From assembly GCA_964602475.1 (NCBI GenBank), contig CAZRRN010000008.1:1-64000 (forward strand): 64,000 nucleotides of DNA, given 5' to 3'. Below, piece by piece: positions 24,064 to 32,499 of this stretch. Below the pieces are notes generated by a model. It did no database searches and had not been told where the DNA came from. It worked only from the letters and a program-made list of their open reading frames with translations. The DNA comes from SZUA-448 sp964602475 (GTDB lineage: Bacteria > Bacillota > Clostridia > Lachnospirales > Lachnospiraceae). Every line of letters starts with the position of its first letter. Within the stretch, counting starts at the first letter, position 1. Made by a program: the position numbers and the translations under genes.

Positions 24064-26673
24064 ATGAATAGAAAGAGAAGGAAGCTGCACTGCCGTGCGG
24101 TACCGGCGGTATTACTTGCCGCTGTACTGATGGCGGGCAGTCTTTTTGTACAACCGCTGCAGCCTGTAAAAGCAAAGACAGTCGAATATGAGGTTCTGTC
24201 GCATACGATGGCGACGGAGGAGGAGTTTAATGTGGTAAGTAATCTATATATTCCGCGGGTTTTAAATGATCAGTCTGAGTCCGTAAAAAAGGTTTCCTAC
24301 GGTTCTTATCATAAGACAATGCAGTTTCAGATGCAGCAGTGGTATAACAGCTCCGGATGCAAACTGGATATTACAGATGCGGTAGAGATGATAAAAAGCC
24401 AGACAGCAGATGCTGTAGATACGGTTTATGTCGGCATTTCCGCAGAAATCAGTGCACGAAGCAGCGAAGGAGGTTTCGGTTTTCTGTATGACGAAGATAT
24501 CTCGCTCCCGGCTGTCACGCTGACATCGGCATATACCACGCAGACAGTGGAGCTACCGCTCTCAGAACTCGTCAGTCAGGGTTACGAAACGCTTTATATG
24601 GGCATCTATGCCAATGACCCAAGTGTCTATTTCAGAAATGTCCGGGTGTATTATTATATTGGGGAACGGGAGCAGCCGGTTGAGCTTACTCTGTCAGATT
24701 CACCTGCCGGTGCAAAAAAGCTGATATTACAGGATCTTGGAAAGGACGCACCGGCAAGAACGAAATTCTACAGTCCATATATGCAGGGTGCAATAACAAC
24801 CGAAGAAGACTGTATCCGGTATGAGGCAGATGGAGAAGATGAGCGAAACGGAATCCGGATGAATGTGACCAGCTTTATTGCAGACCAGACGAGCGGCTGC
24901 ACATTCGGAGCGTCCATTCGGATAAAGGTCGAGAACTGGTCCGACCCGGAAAATGCCGACAACAAGGCATTGATGTTCTTTGAGGTCACCGCGGAGGACG
25001 GAACAGTAAAAAGCCGTGTGATTCTCGGCTCCTACGAACCGAATAATTCGCTCACTAATCTGACAAATGATACGAACGAAATCGGTGAGGACTGGTCATC
25101 AAAGCTCTTAATGGGACAGTCAAGGCTCGAATTCGGTGAAAGCGATACAGTTTATCTCTGTATTATCCAGAAAAATTCAGTACAATACTATGACGAAACC
25201 TGTCTGTGGTGCTATGAAGATAACAAGCTGTCTGCAGAAGACATTTCCGTATCTCTTCCTTTTTATGACGAAGAGAACGAAATGATTCTTTTTGACATTG
25301 CAAACCTCACTGCCGGGGATACGGAGCTGACGATTCTTGTCCATTCCTATACAGATGATGAAAGCATAACGGCAGAATTCGGTGCAGCATCAGAGCCTGC
25401 AGGCAGGACACTTTCCAAAATCGCTTCATATCGGCTACTGCTTCCTGCGGGTACCGATAAAGAACAGATTTCCATACCGGCAGCTTTGGGTGATGAAATA
25501 AGCTGTTATACAGCCGACGGAAGCTGTTATCTCGAACCCTATGCGGTTAATGCGAAGCAGTGGATTGCTACCTGGGGAAGCTCACAGCTGACAGCCTCCG
25601 GAGATACTTTTCCGCCGTCTCCGGGACTGGAAGGTAACACTTACCGCCAGGCAGTTCGTGTTTCGGTTGGCGGTGATTTCTTAAGACTGACATTTTCAAA
25701 TGAATACGGCGAGAAGCCGCTCGAAATTAAAGCTGTACATATTGCACAGCTGCGGAATGCAGGTCTGTCTGAGATTGATACCGCGACAGATACAATCGTA
25801 ACGTTCGGTGGAAACACTGCCATAACAATACCTGCCGGAGAAACCGTTCAGTCGGATCTGACTGCCTTTTCCTTTGCATCGCTGGAGCAGATTGCAGTTA
25901 CAACGGAATTTGGTGTGGTACCGGTTTCGATTACCAGCCATACCGCTTCGCGGTCAACAAACTGGCTGCTGGAAGGAAGCCATGTAACCGACACGGACAT
26001 GACAGGAGCAGCAACAGCAACCAGCTGGTATTTCTTAAGCGAGCTTGAGGTTCTTGCAGACGCATCCAGTCGAGTGGTGGTATGCTTCGGTGACTCCATC
26101 ACTGACGGCTACGGTTCTGTAACTGACCGGTTCTCACGATGGACCGACAAGCTGGCAGAAGCGCTGCAGTCAAATGAAGCAACACAGGAGATTGCCGTTG
26201 TGAACCGTGGAATCGGCGGGAATTCAATCTGGGGCGGCAACGGACCGTCCGGTGTGAAACGTTTTGAACGGGATGTGCTGAATACTGCGGGAGCCGCTTA
26301 CTGCATTTTCCTGATTGGAGTTAACGATATCGGTTATGCAAGCAGCGATACTTCGGCAAGTATCATCGCACAGCTGACGGCTTGGGTGAAGCAGTGCCAT
26401 GAGAATGGAATTCTTGCCTACGGCGGAACCATACTTCCATTTGAAGGGAATTCCTATTATACAGAGCTGCATGACGACATTCGGAAAAAAGTCAACAGCT
26501 GGATGCTGTCAGAGGATTCACCCTTTGACGAGGTGATTGATTTTGCGGGAGCGATTGCAAATCCTGAGAACAGCTCGAAAATGCTTGCAGTATATGCTAA
26601 CGATTATCTGCATCCGAATGTTGCGGGCTATGAATTCATGGGAAATATGATTGATCTGTCATTGTTTGAATAA
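24064..26673 (+). CDS. Secreted SGNH/GDSL hydrolase, large
   Basis: 869 residues. A basic start and hydrophobic core (AVPAVLLAAVLMAGSLFVQP) followed by VKAKT suggest export. Residues 40-450 form beta-rich regions I do not recognise, with sandwich-like repeats around YETLYMGIYANDPSVYFRNV. From about residue 490 (AKQWIATWGSSQLTAS) runs an SGNH hydrolase: block I CFGDSITDGYG with Ser678, block II GIGGNSIWGG, block III GVNDIG, block V DYLHPN with Asp847 and His850. Family members deacetylate polysaccharides such as xylan or rhamnogalacturonan. Start could be ATG 24064 or GTG 24055; neither ribosome site is strong. The gene begins 31 bases after the kinase stop, so it may be coexpressed with the signalling genes. 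Confidence 0.85.
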   Translation: MNRKRRKLHCRAVPAVLLAAVLMAGSLFVQPLQPVKAKTVEYEVLSHTMATEEEFNVVSNLYIPRVLNDQSESVKKVSYGSYHKTMQFQMQQWYNSSGCKLDITDAVEMIKSQTADAVDTVYVGISAEISARSSEGGFGFLYDEDISLPAVTLTSAYTTQTVELPLSELVSQGYETLYMGIYANDPSVYFRNVRVYYYIGEREQPVELTLSDSPAGAKKLILQDLGKDAPARTKFYSPYMQGAITTEEDCIRYEADGEDERNGIRMNVTSFIADQTSGCTFGASIRIKVENWSDPENADNKALMFFEVTAEDGTVKSRVILGSYEPNNSLTNLTNDTNEIGEDWSSKLLMGQSRLEFGESDTVYLCIIQKNSVQYYDETCLWCYEDNKLSAEDISVSLPFYDEENEMILFDIANLTAGDTELTILVHSYTDDESITAEFGAASEPAGRTLSKIASYRLLLPAGTDKEQISIPAALGDEISCYTADGSCYLEPYAVNAKQWIATWGSSQLTASGDTFPPSPGLEGNTYRQAVRVSVGGDFLRLTFSNEYGEKPLEIKAVHIAQLRNAGLSEIDTATDTIVTFGGNTAITIPAGETVQSDLTAFSFASLEQIAVTTEFGVVPVSITSHTASRSTNWLLEGSHVTDTDMTGAATATSWYFLSELEVLADASSRVVVCFGDSITDGYGSVTDRFSRWTDKLAEALQSNEATQEIAVVNRGIGGNSIWGGNGPSGVKRFERDVLNTAGAAYCIFLIGVNDIGYASSDTSASIIAQLTAWVKQCHENGILAYGGTILPFEGNSYYTELHDDIRKKVNSWMLSEDSPFDEVIDFAGAIANPENSSKMLAVYANDYLHPNVAGYEFMGNMIDLSLFE

Positions 26674-26789
26674 GCAGAGTAATCGAAAAAGACACAGGAC
26701 GAAATACAGTGATTTATTAACAGACTGCAGCGGCACATTACATCGAAAGATTAAGCTGTGCTGAAGAACGCGAGAAATGAGGATAGATT

Positions 26790-27599
26790 ATGTTTTACAG
26801 GATAGGGAAAAGAGTAGTGAGCCTGGCTGCTATGCTGGTTCTTGTGATCGGACTTGCTGCATGCGGCGGGGTACAGCCGGCCGCAGAGCCGACGGGAACT
26901 GCGCAGCCGACAAGGGATGCAGAAGCTGCAGCGACAGAAGCAGCCGTAACACCGGTTCCGACTATGGATACAGAGCCGGATAAGGATACTAAGCCGACAG
27001 AAGAGCCGGCAGAGGGTCGGTCGGAGACGATAATTGCAGTCAGAGAAGGAAGAGTAACATTTTCCTCCGACCAGAGCTTTGTAAGCTTTCTGAGGGTTAC
27101 CTTTGAGCTGCCCGAAGCGGTATCACCACAGGATATCACTGCTGTGTACTTTGTTACCGACAGTGAAACCCCGCTCAGTCTGAGACTGTATGCCGGAGAG
27201 GGTACAGTGGAGAAGAGCGACCGGTATGAGCTTACCCATAGAACAGTAATCATGGAGAGCTTGCCGGAATCTACGGAAACCGTTATCATAGGCGGAGTGG
27301 ATGTGACAAAAGAAAATTATACAATTACGGCAAATGTGATTGCGGATACACGGCTTGAGATAAAAGCCGGGAATGGACAGAAGGTCAGCTTTATTGTGGA
27401 TGAACATGCGGCAGAGATCCTTCAGGGATTCACCGGGAATACCTTTGTGCTTGGAATATATGATAATCATTCAGAACCGGTATTTACAATCTCGGATTTG
27501 TACTTTACAACCGACTCAGGAGAATATAAAATAGCTCTTGATGAGAGCAGCTGTTCGTCTGCCATCGGCGGAGCCGTAACATTCGAGCTTGAGCCCTGA
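26790..27599 (+). CDS. Lipoprotein with TPT-rich linker, function unknown
   Basis: 269 residues. The signal peptide ends in the lipobox LAAC (Cys at residue 25), so it should be lipid-anchored on the outer face. A linker rich in Pro, Thr, Ala and Glu (about 26-80) follows. The remaining ~190 residues form a beta-rich domain (TFELPEAVSPQDITAVYFVTD, LSLRLYAGEG, FTISDLYFTTDSG), reminiscent of carbohydrate-binding or sandwich folds but not assignable by eye. GAGG at 26779-26782 precedes the ATG. The wording TAVYFVTDSE and the later SDLYFTTDSG suggest an internally duplicated strand pattern. It follows the SGNH hydrolase by 116 bp and may act with it at the surface; that is inference. Confidence 0.75.
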   Translation: MFYRIGKRVVSLAAMLVLVIGLAACGGVQPAAEPTGTAQPTRDAEAAATEAAVTPVPTMDTEPDKDTKPTEEPAEGRSETIIAVREGRVTFSSDQSFVSFLRVTFELPEAVSPQDITAVYFVTDSETPLSLRLYAGEGTVEKSDRYELTHRTVIMESLPESTETVIIGGVDVTKENYTITANVIADTRLEIKAGNGQKVSFIVDEHAAEILQGFTGNTFVLGIYDNHSEPVFTISDLYFTTDSGEYKIALDESSCSSAIGGAVTFELEP

Positions 27600-27625
27600 G
27601 AAAGAATTATTAAAGGAGCAAAATT

Positions 27626-28612
27626 ATGGCAATCAGAATTGGTATATTAGGCTACGGCAATCTTGGACGAGGTGTAGAGGCGGCAATCCGGCATAATCCG
27701 GATATGGAGCTTGCGGCAGTGATTACACGCAGAAACCCTGCATCGGTACATATCTTAACAGAAACCGCAACGGTATATGAGGCAACGGAACTCGCGAAAC
27801 TGAAGGGAAATATTGATGTGCTGATTCTTTGCGGCGGAAGTGCGACTGACCTGCCGGAACAGACCAAAAAGGCAGCAAAGCTGTTCAATGTAATTGACAG
27901 CTTTGATACCCATGCAAGAATTCCGGAGCATTTTGCAGAGGTTGATGCAGCAGCAAAGGCTGCCGGGACGACAGCGATGATCTCGGTTGGCTGGGATCCG
28001 GGAATGTTCTCCCTGAACCGGCTGTACGCAGAAAGTATTCTGACCGACGGAAAGGATTACACTTTCTGGGGTAAGGGTGTAAGTCAGGGTCATTCGGATG
28101 CAATCAGAAGGATTGCAGGAGTAAAGGATGGAAAACAATATACTATTCCTGTGGAAAGCGCGTTAGAGCGCATTCGAAACGGAGAACAGCCGGAGCTTAC
28201 TGCAAGAGAAAAGCATATAAGAGAATGCTTTGTAGTTGCCGAAGAGGGCGCAGATCTTGTGCGAATCGAGGCTGAAATCAAAAATATGCCGAATTATTTT
28301 GCGGACTATGATACAACGGTGCATTTCATCACCGAAGAGGAGATGAAACGCAGTCACAGCGGACTGATGCATGGCGGGTTTGTAATCCGTTCCGGAAATA
28401 CCGGTTGGGAGAATGAGCACAGACAGACAATCGAGTATCGTCTGAAGCTTGATTCGAATCCGGAATTCACGGCCAGTGTTCTGATTGCTTATGCGCGTGC
28501 TGTCTATCGTATGAATGGGGAAGGAATGACCGGCTGTAAGACAGTGTTTGACGTGCCGCCGGCATATCTGAGTACATTAAGCGGAGAAGAACTGAGAGCA
28601 CATCTGCTGTGA
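27626..28612 (+). CDS. ddh: meso-Diaminopimelate D-dehydrogenase
   Basis: 328 residues, the normal length. N-terminal Rossmann site IGILGYGNLGRGVEAAI for NADPH, then VITRRNP, CGGSATDLPEQ and NVIDSFDTHARIPEHF. The substrate-binding stretch is SVGWDPGMFSLNR with FWGKGVSQGHSDAIRRI. This enzyme makes meso-diaminopimelate directly from tetrahydrodipicolinate and ammonia, giving the lysine and peptidoglycan precursor by the short dehydrogenase route. AAGGAG precedes the ATG at 27626. The gene begins 26 bp after the lipoprotein stop, so readthrough is possible, but I see no functional link between them. Confidence 0.95.
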   Translation: MAIRIGILGYGNLGRGVEAAIRHNPDMELAAVITRRNPASVHILTETATVYEATELAKLKGNIDVLILCGGSATDLPEQTKKAAKLFNVIDSFDTHARIPEHFAEVDAAAKAAGTTAMISVGWDPGMFSLNRLYAESILTDGKDYTFWGKGVSQGHSDAIRRIAGVKDGKQYTIPVESALERIRNGEQPELTAREKHIRECFVVAEEGADLVRIEAEIKNMPNYFADYDTTVHFITEEEMKRSHSGLMHGGFVIRSGNTGWENEHRQTIEYRLKLDSNPEFTASVLIAYARAVYRMNGEGMTGCKTVFDVPPAYLSTLSGEELRAHLL

Positions 28613-28669
28613 GTAAATCTAACCTAAAGATATTTCTGGCATACAGAGAGGAACTAAAGTATATTTGCT

Positions 28670-29992
28670 ATGAAACAGATGTCAATGTTTGAAATGGAAT
28701 CACCGGCGACAACGCTGATGGCACCGCTTGCGAGCCGGCTGCGTCCGGAGAAGCTGGACGAATATGTGGGACAGACACATCTGCTCGGAGAGGGAAAGCT
28801 TCTGCGTCAGATGATTGAGAAGGATCAGATCAGTTCGATGATCTTTTGGGGCCCGCCCGGAGTCGGAAAAACGACACTGGCCAGAATTATTGCGAATCAC
28901 ACAAAATCAACCTTTGTCAATACCAGTGCAGCAACCAGTGGAATTAAGGATGTTATGAAGCTGGTAGAGGAAGAACGTCGCCCAGGATCACGGACAATTG
29001 TGTTTGTAGATGAGATTCACCGTTTTAATAAGGCACAGCAGGATGCATTTCTTCCCCATGTCGAAAAAGGAAGTATCATTCTGATCGGAGCCACGACGGA
29101 AAATCCGTCCTTTGAAGTAAATTCCGCGCTTCTGTCCCGGTGCAAGGTATTTGTTCTGCAGGCACTGACCAAAGAAGACATTATGAGACTTCTGAAGCGT
29201 GCACTGACCAGCCCGAAGGGTTTTGTCTCCATGCAGGTTAAAATCGACGAGGACAGCCTTGCGCTGATTGCAGCCTTTGCTGACGGAGATGCAAGAACCG
29301 CATTAAATACACTGGAAATGTCAGTTCTGAACGGGGATCTTAATGAGAACGGGGATCTGACTGTTAAAAAAGAAAAGATTGAACAGTGTATCGGAAAGAA
29401 AGCTCTGCTGTACGATAAGGACGGGGAAGAGCACTATAACCTGATTTCGGCACTTCATAAATCCATGCGGAACAGTGATCCTGATGCGGCGGTCTACTGG
29501 CTGGCACGAATGCTGGAAGCAGGAGAGAATCCGCTGTATGTTGCAAGAAGGATGGTACGGTTTGCCAGTGAGGACATCGGAATGGCTGACAGTAATGCTC
29601 TTCAGGTAGCGGTTGCGGCATATCAGGCTTGTCATTTTAACGGAATGCCGGAATGCAATGTCAATCTGACCCATGCTGTAGTATATCTCTCTATGGCGCC
29701 GAAATCCAATGCCATAGAGACTGCTTATTACCGGGCGCGTGTCGATGCGCAGAATATGCTGTCTGAACCGGTACCGCTTCAAATACGCAACGCGCCGACC
29801 GGATTGATGAAGGAACTGCATTACGGTGAGGGCTACCGCTATGCACATGATTATGAAGAGAAGCTCACGGATATGAAATGCCTGCCGGAATCAATCGCCG
29901 ACCATGTTTACTATACTCCGACCATTCAGGGACAGGAAGCGGCGGTTGCAAAACGGCTGGAGGAAATAAAGAGCTTTAAGGGAATAAAATAG
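28670..29992 (+). CDS. rarA: Replication-associated recombination protein A (RarA/MgsA)
   Basis: 440 residues. It opens with the segment LASRLRPEKLDEYVGQTHLLGEGKLLR in family-typical form, then Walker A GPPGVGKTTLARI, Walker B IVFVDEIHRFNKAQQDAFL, sensor 1 GATTENPSFEVN and the arginine-finger block LLSRCKVF. The C-terminal RarA tetramerisation domain contains ALHKSMRNSDPDAAVYWLARML. The protein acts at stalled replication forks. The start at 28670 has only a distant GAGG; in-frame ATGs at codons 4 and 6 are alternatives. The next gene is an Fpg/Nei-like glycosylase homologue 47 bp downstream, a plausible DNA-repair grouping. Confidence 0.95.
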   Translation: MKQMSMFEMESPATTLMAPLASRLRPEKLDEYVGQTHLLGEGKLLRQMIEKDQISSMIFWGPPGVGKTTLARIIANHTKSTFVNTSAATSGIKDVMKLVEEERRPGSRTIVFVDEIHRFNKAQQDAFLPHVEKGSIILIGATTENPSFEVNSALLSRCKVFVLQALTKEDIMRLLKRALTSPKGFVSMQVKIDEDSLALIAAFADGDARTALNTLEMSVLNGDLNENGDLTVKKEKIEQCIGKKALLYDKDGEEHYNLISALHKSMRNSDPDAAVYWLARMLEAGENPLYVARRMVRFASEDIGMADSNALQVAVAAYQACHFNGMPECNVNLTHAVVYLSMAPKSNAIETAYYRARVDAQNMLSEPVPLQIRNAPTGLMKELHYGEGYRYAHDYEEKLTDMKCLPESIADHVYYTPTIQGQEAAVAKRLEEIKSFKGIK

Positions 29993-30039
29993 TATCCTAA
30001 AGTCTATATAAATGCGGTAAGTGCAGAAAGAAGGAAGAC

Positions 30040-30858
30040 ATGATAGAATTACCGGAAGCCATTGTTCTGGCGGATCAACTGAAAGGTACTTTAACCGGAA
30101 AGCAGATTACCTGTGCGACAGCAGACAGCTCTCATCATAAGTTTACCTGGTACAACGGCAATCCGGAGGACTATTCGGAGCTGCTGGAGGGTAGGACAAT
30201 TGAGGATGCGGTTTCTTACGGCGGAAAGGTGCACATCAAAATGAACGGGGAGGTTGGGCTGGCATTCAGCGACGGTGCAACTCTTTCCTACTTTGAACCC
30301 GGAGCAGCAGTACCGGATAAGCATCAGTTTCTGCTAGAATTTGATGATGGTTCGGCATTGGTGGTTACTGTTCGCATGTATGGTGGGATTTTTTCTTATA
30401 TCGGAGAAATGGACAATGAGTATGACCGAATCGCAAGAGAAGCACCGGATGTCTTTACGGACAGCTTCAGCTTTGATTATTTTATGAGTCTTCGTCCGGA
30501 GAAGAAAAAGCTGTCAGTTAAGGGGTTCCTTGCTACCGAACAACGGATTCCTGGACTTGGAAACGGAGTCGCTCAGGACATTATGCTGGAAGCGGGACTG
30601 CATCCGAAGCGGGACATTTCCACACTGAGTGAAGAAGAGTTTCACCGGCTTTATCAGGTGATTCCGGATCTTCTTTGGAAAATGACAGAGGAAGGCGGTC
30701 GCGATACCGAAAAGGATCTTTTCGGAAGAAACGGCGGTTATCTTACGCAGATGAGCAAGAATACTTATGGCGGTCCCTGCCTGAACTGCGGAACCTATAT
30801 TCAAAAGGAGGCCTTTTTGGGCGGCGTGATCTATTTCTGCCCGAACTGCCAGAAATAA
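30040..30858 (+). CDS. Fpg/Nei-family DNA glycosylase homologue lacking Pro2
   Basis: 272 residues with the complete Fpg/Nei architecture: N-terminal beta-sandwich, helix-two-turn-helix (IPGLGNGVAQDIMLEAGLHP) and a C-terminal four-cysteine zinc finger (CLNCGTYIQ...YFCPNCQK). Classical enzymes begin MPELPEV, and the amine of Pro2 attacks the base lesion. Here the codons read MIELPEA, so residue 2 is isoleucine while Glu3 is kept. AAGGAAG lies 4 bases before this ATG, and no alternative start would restore a proline. A subset of clostridial proteins labelled endonuclease VIII share this kind of N-terminus, as I recall. Either another nucleophile is used or the protein binds DNA without beta-elimination activity. 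Confidence 0.85.
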   Translation: MIELPEAIVLADQLKGTLTGKQITCATADSSHHKFTWYNGNPEDYSELLEGRTIEDAVSYGGKVHIKMNGEVGLAFSDGATLSYFEPGAAVPDKHQFLLEFDDGSALVVTVRMYGGIFSYIGEMDNEYDRIAREAPDVFTDSFSFDYFMSLRPEKKKLSVKGFLATEQRIPGLGNGVAQDIMLEAGLHPKRDISTLSEEEFHRLYQVIPDLLWKMTEEGGRDTEKDLFGRNGGYLTQMSKNTYGGPCLNCGTYIQKEAFLGGVIYFCPNCQK

Positions 30859-30881
30859 AGCGAATTACCGGAGGAAATCGG

Positions 30882-31667
30882 ATGTTTCAGTTTGGAATGC
30901 CGACACTGCTTGAAAATAAAAGCCTGACCGAGAACGCAATACTTTGCAGAAGGCTCGGACTGGCCTTTATTGAACTGAATATGAATTTTTTAGAGTATCA
31001 GGAGGAGTATCTGCGGAATACAAAGCTGCTTCGTGCCGTTGCAGAGGAATACAGTTTGTATTATACAATCCATCTGCCGGAGGAATTGAATGTATGTGAT
31101 TTTAACAGCCGCGTGAGAACTGCGTATCTGGATACGATGAAGGCAGTACTTGAAATTGCGCAGGATCTGCATGTTCCGCTACTCAATCTGCACATGAATC
31201 ATGGAATATATATTACGCTTCCGGATCGAAAAACCTACCTGTTTCAGGAGAAAAAGGAACGGTATCTGGAAGATATTGATAACTTTCGAAAGCTGTGCAT
31301 ACAGGAAACCGGGTCATACGGGCCGTTGATTTCAATCGAAAATACCGATGGCTACAGAGAATTTGAAAAAGAAGCAATCAGGATTCTGCTGGGGGATAAA
31401 CGGTTTTCCCTAACATGGGATATTGGACACTCTCACGGAGCAGGAAATACAGATGAACCGTTTCTGATGGAGCATGAGGATCGGCTGGGGCATTTTCATA
31501 TCCATGATGCACTCGGAAAGAGCAATCATCTTCCGCTTGGAAGCGGAGAAATAGATCTTTCCCAACGAATTGCACTTGCCCGTAAGCACGGGTGCCGGTG
31601 CGTCCTTGAAACCAAGACGATTGCGGCACTGGAAGCTTCAGTTGAATGGATAAAAAGAAACCTATAG
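30882..31667 (+). CDS. TIM-barrel sugar phosphate isomerase/epimerase-like protein
   Basis: 261 residues of the AP-endonuclease-2/xylose-isomerase-like barrel. Likely metal ligands appear in order: ISIENTDGY (Glu), TWDIGHSHG (Asp, His), GHFHIHDAL (His) and CVLETKTI (Glu). This motif set occurs in both sugar isomerases and endonuclease IV, but the protein lacks the nine-ligand pattern of Nfo, so I favour isomerase/epimerase. GGAGG at 30870-30874 supports ATG at 30882; longer in-frame starts would overlap the preceding gene. It starts 23 bp after the Fpg-like stop and shares its transcript, so an abasic-site endonuclease role working with the glycosylase homologue cannot be excluded. Confidence 0.75.
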   Translation: MFQFGMPTLLENKSLTENAILCRRLGLAFIELNMNFLEYQEEYLRNTKLLRAVAEEYSLYYTIHLPEELNVCDFNSRVRTAYLDTMKAVLEIAQDLHVPLLNLHMNHGIYITLPDRKTYLFQEKKERYLEDIDNFRKLCIQETGSYGPLISIENTDGYREFEKEAIRILLGDKRFSLTWDIGHSHGAGNTDEPFLMEHEDRLGHFHIHDALGKSNHLPLGSGEIDLSQRIALARKHGCRCVLETKTIAALEASVEWIKRNL

Positions 31668-31730
31668 AGATATTATATTAGCGTGTGCGGTAATCCAACC
31701 CGGAAAAGCTGCACACTTTTTATTTTTATC

Positions 31731-31759
31731 TTGACAAATACATCTGAACCGATTATCAT
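31731..31759 (+). promoter_or_regulatory. Promoter of the metal-efflux operon
   Basis: TTGACA (31731-31736), 17-bp spacer, TATCAT (31754-31759). Near consensus. Confidence 0.8.
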
Positions 31760-31772
31760 ATGAATCATGAAA

Positions 31773-31794
31773 CATATGAACGCACATTCATATG
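31773..31794. promoter_or_regulatory. ArsR/SmtB-type operator
   Basis: Perfect inverted repeat CATATGAA-N6-TTCATATG just downstream of the -10, the position and shape expected for an autoregulating ArsR/SmtB repressor. A related TCATATGA lies at 31756-31763 across the -10. Confidence 0.75.
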
Positions 31795-31840
31795 AGATGA
31801 GAAACAAATGAACCATGGAACGAGTGAAAGGAGACTGCCA

Positions 31841-32230
31841 ATGCAGAAACATAATCATGATGACATCCTGAGAATTGTAAGACATGATCTTCCGACGGAT
31901 GAACTGCTCTGTGACCTGTCTGATTTATTCAAGGTATTCGGAGATACAACGCGTATTAAGATACTGTATGCTCTGATGGAATCGGAGCTGTGTGTCTGTG
32001 CAATAGCTGAACTCTTATCTATGACGCAGTCAGCAATTTCTCATCAGCTCAAAGTGCTAAAGGATAATAATCTGGTCGGGAGCTACCGTGTTGGAAAGAC
32101 AATTGTATATTTTCTGGCAGACGATCATGTCAGAGCCATGATTAGTCAGGGCTTTGAACACTTAATCGAGAAAATAGAGGAACCAAAACATCGACGTGAA
32201 AATAAAACCGATAAGGAGAAGACAGAATGA
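31841..32230 (+). CDS. ArsR/SmtB-family metal-responsive repressor
   Basis: 129 residues. Winged helix-turn-helix: LFKVFGDTTRIKILYALMESELCVCAIAELL followed by the recognition helix MTQSAISHQLKVLKDNNLV and the wing YRVGKTIVYFL. Cys51 and Cys53 (ELCVC) form the alpha-3 thiolate site of CadC/ArsR-type sensors, and Cys24 may add a ligand. A histidine-rich start (QKHNH) could join in. AAGGAGA lies 7-13 bases before ATG 31841. It overlaps the next gene by four bases (ATGA). With the downstream HMA protein and P1B ATPase this is a classic metal-inducible efflux operon. Zinc, cadmium or lead are the likely inducers by analogy. Confidence 0.9.
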   Translation: MQKHNHDDILRIVRHDLPTDELLCDLSDLFKVFGDTTRIKILYALMESELCVCAIAELLSMTQSAISHQLKVLKDNNLVGSYRVGKTIVYFLADDHVRAMISQGFEHLIEKIEEPKHRRENKTDKEKTE

Positions 32231-32445
32231 AAAAAGTATATCAGCTGGAGGATCTGGATTGCGCAAATTGTGCGGCGAAGATGGAGGAAGCAATCAGAAA
32301 GCTAGACGGAGTTATTTCTGCAGAGGTTAATTTTATTATGCAGAAGCTGACGATTGAAGCAGAGGATGAGCACTTTGACGAGATTTTAACGGCAGTTACC
32401 AAAGCAGTGAAGAAGGTGGAGCCGGACTGTACAATCAGAAAGTAA
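32227..32445 (+). CDS. Heavy-metal-associated (HMA) domain protein
   Basis: 72 residues, a single ferredoxin-like HMA domain with metal site DLDCANCAAKM (Cys12, Cys15). Start overlaps the repressor stop (ATGA), showing translational coupling. The following ATPase lacks its own N-terminal HMA domain, so this protein probably replaces it as a metal donor or sensor. The aspartate before the first cysteine (DCANC) is the type seen in Zn/Cd/Pb-ATPase domains rather than the MxCxxC copper form. Confidence 0.9.
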   Translation: MKKVYQLEDLDCANCAAKMEEAIRKLDGVISAEVNFIMQKLTIEAEDEHFDEILTAVTKAVKKVEPDCTIRK

Positions 32446-32499
32446 ACTTGAGATAAGCATGGGGAATCCATCAACGCAAATAGAGCATAGGAGACAAAC

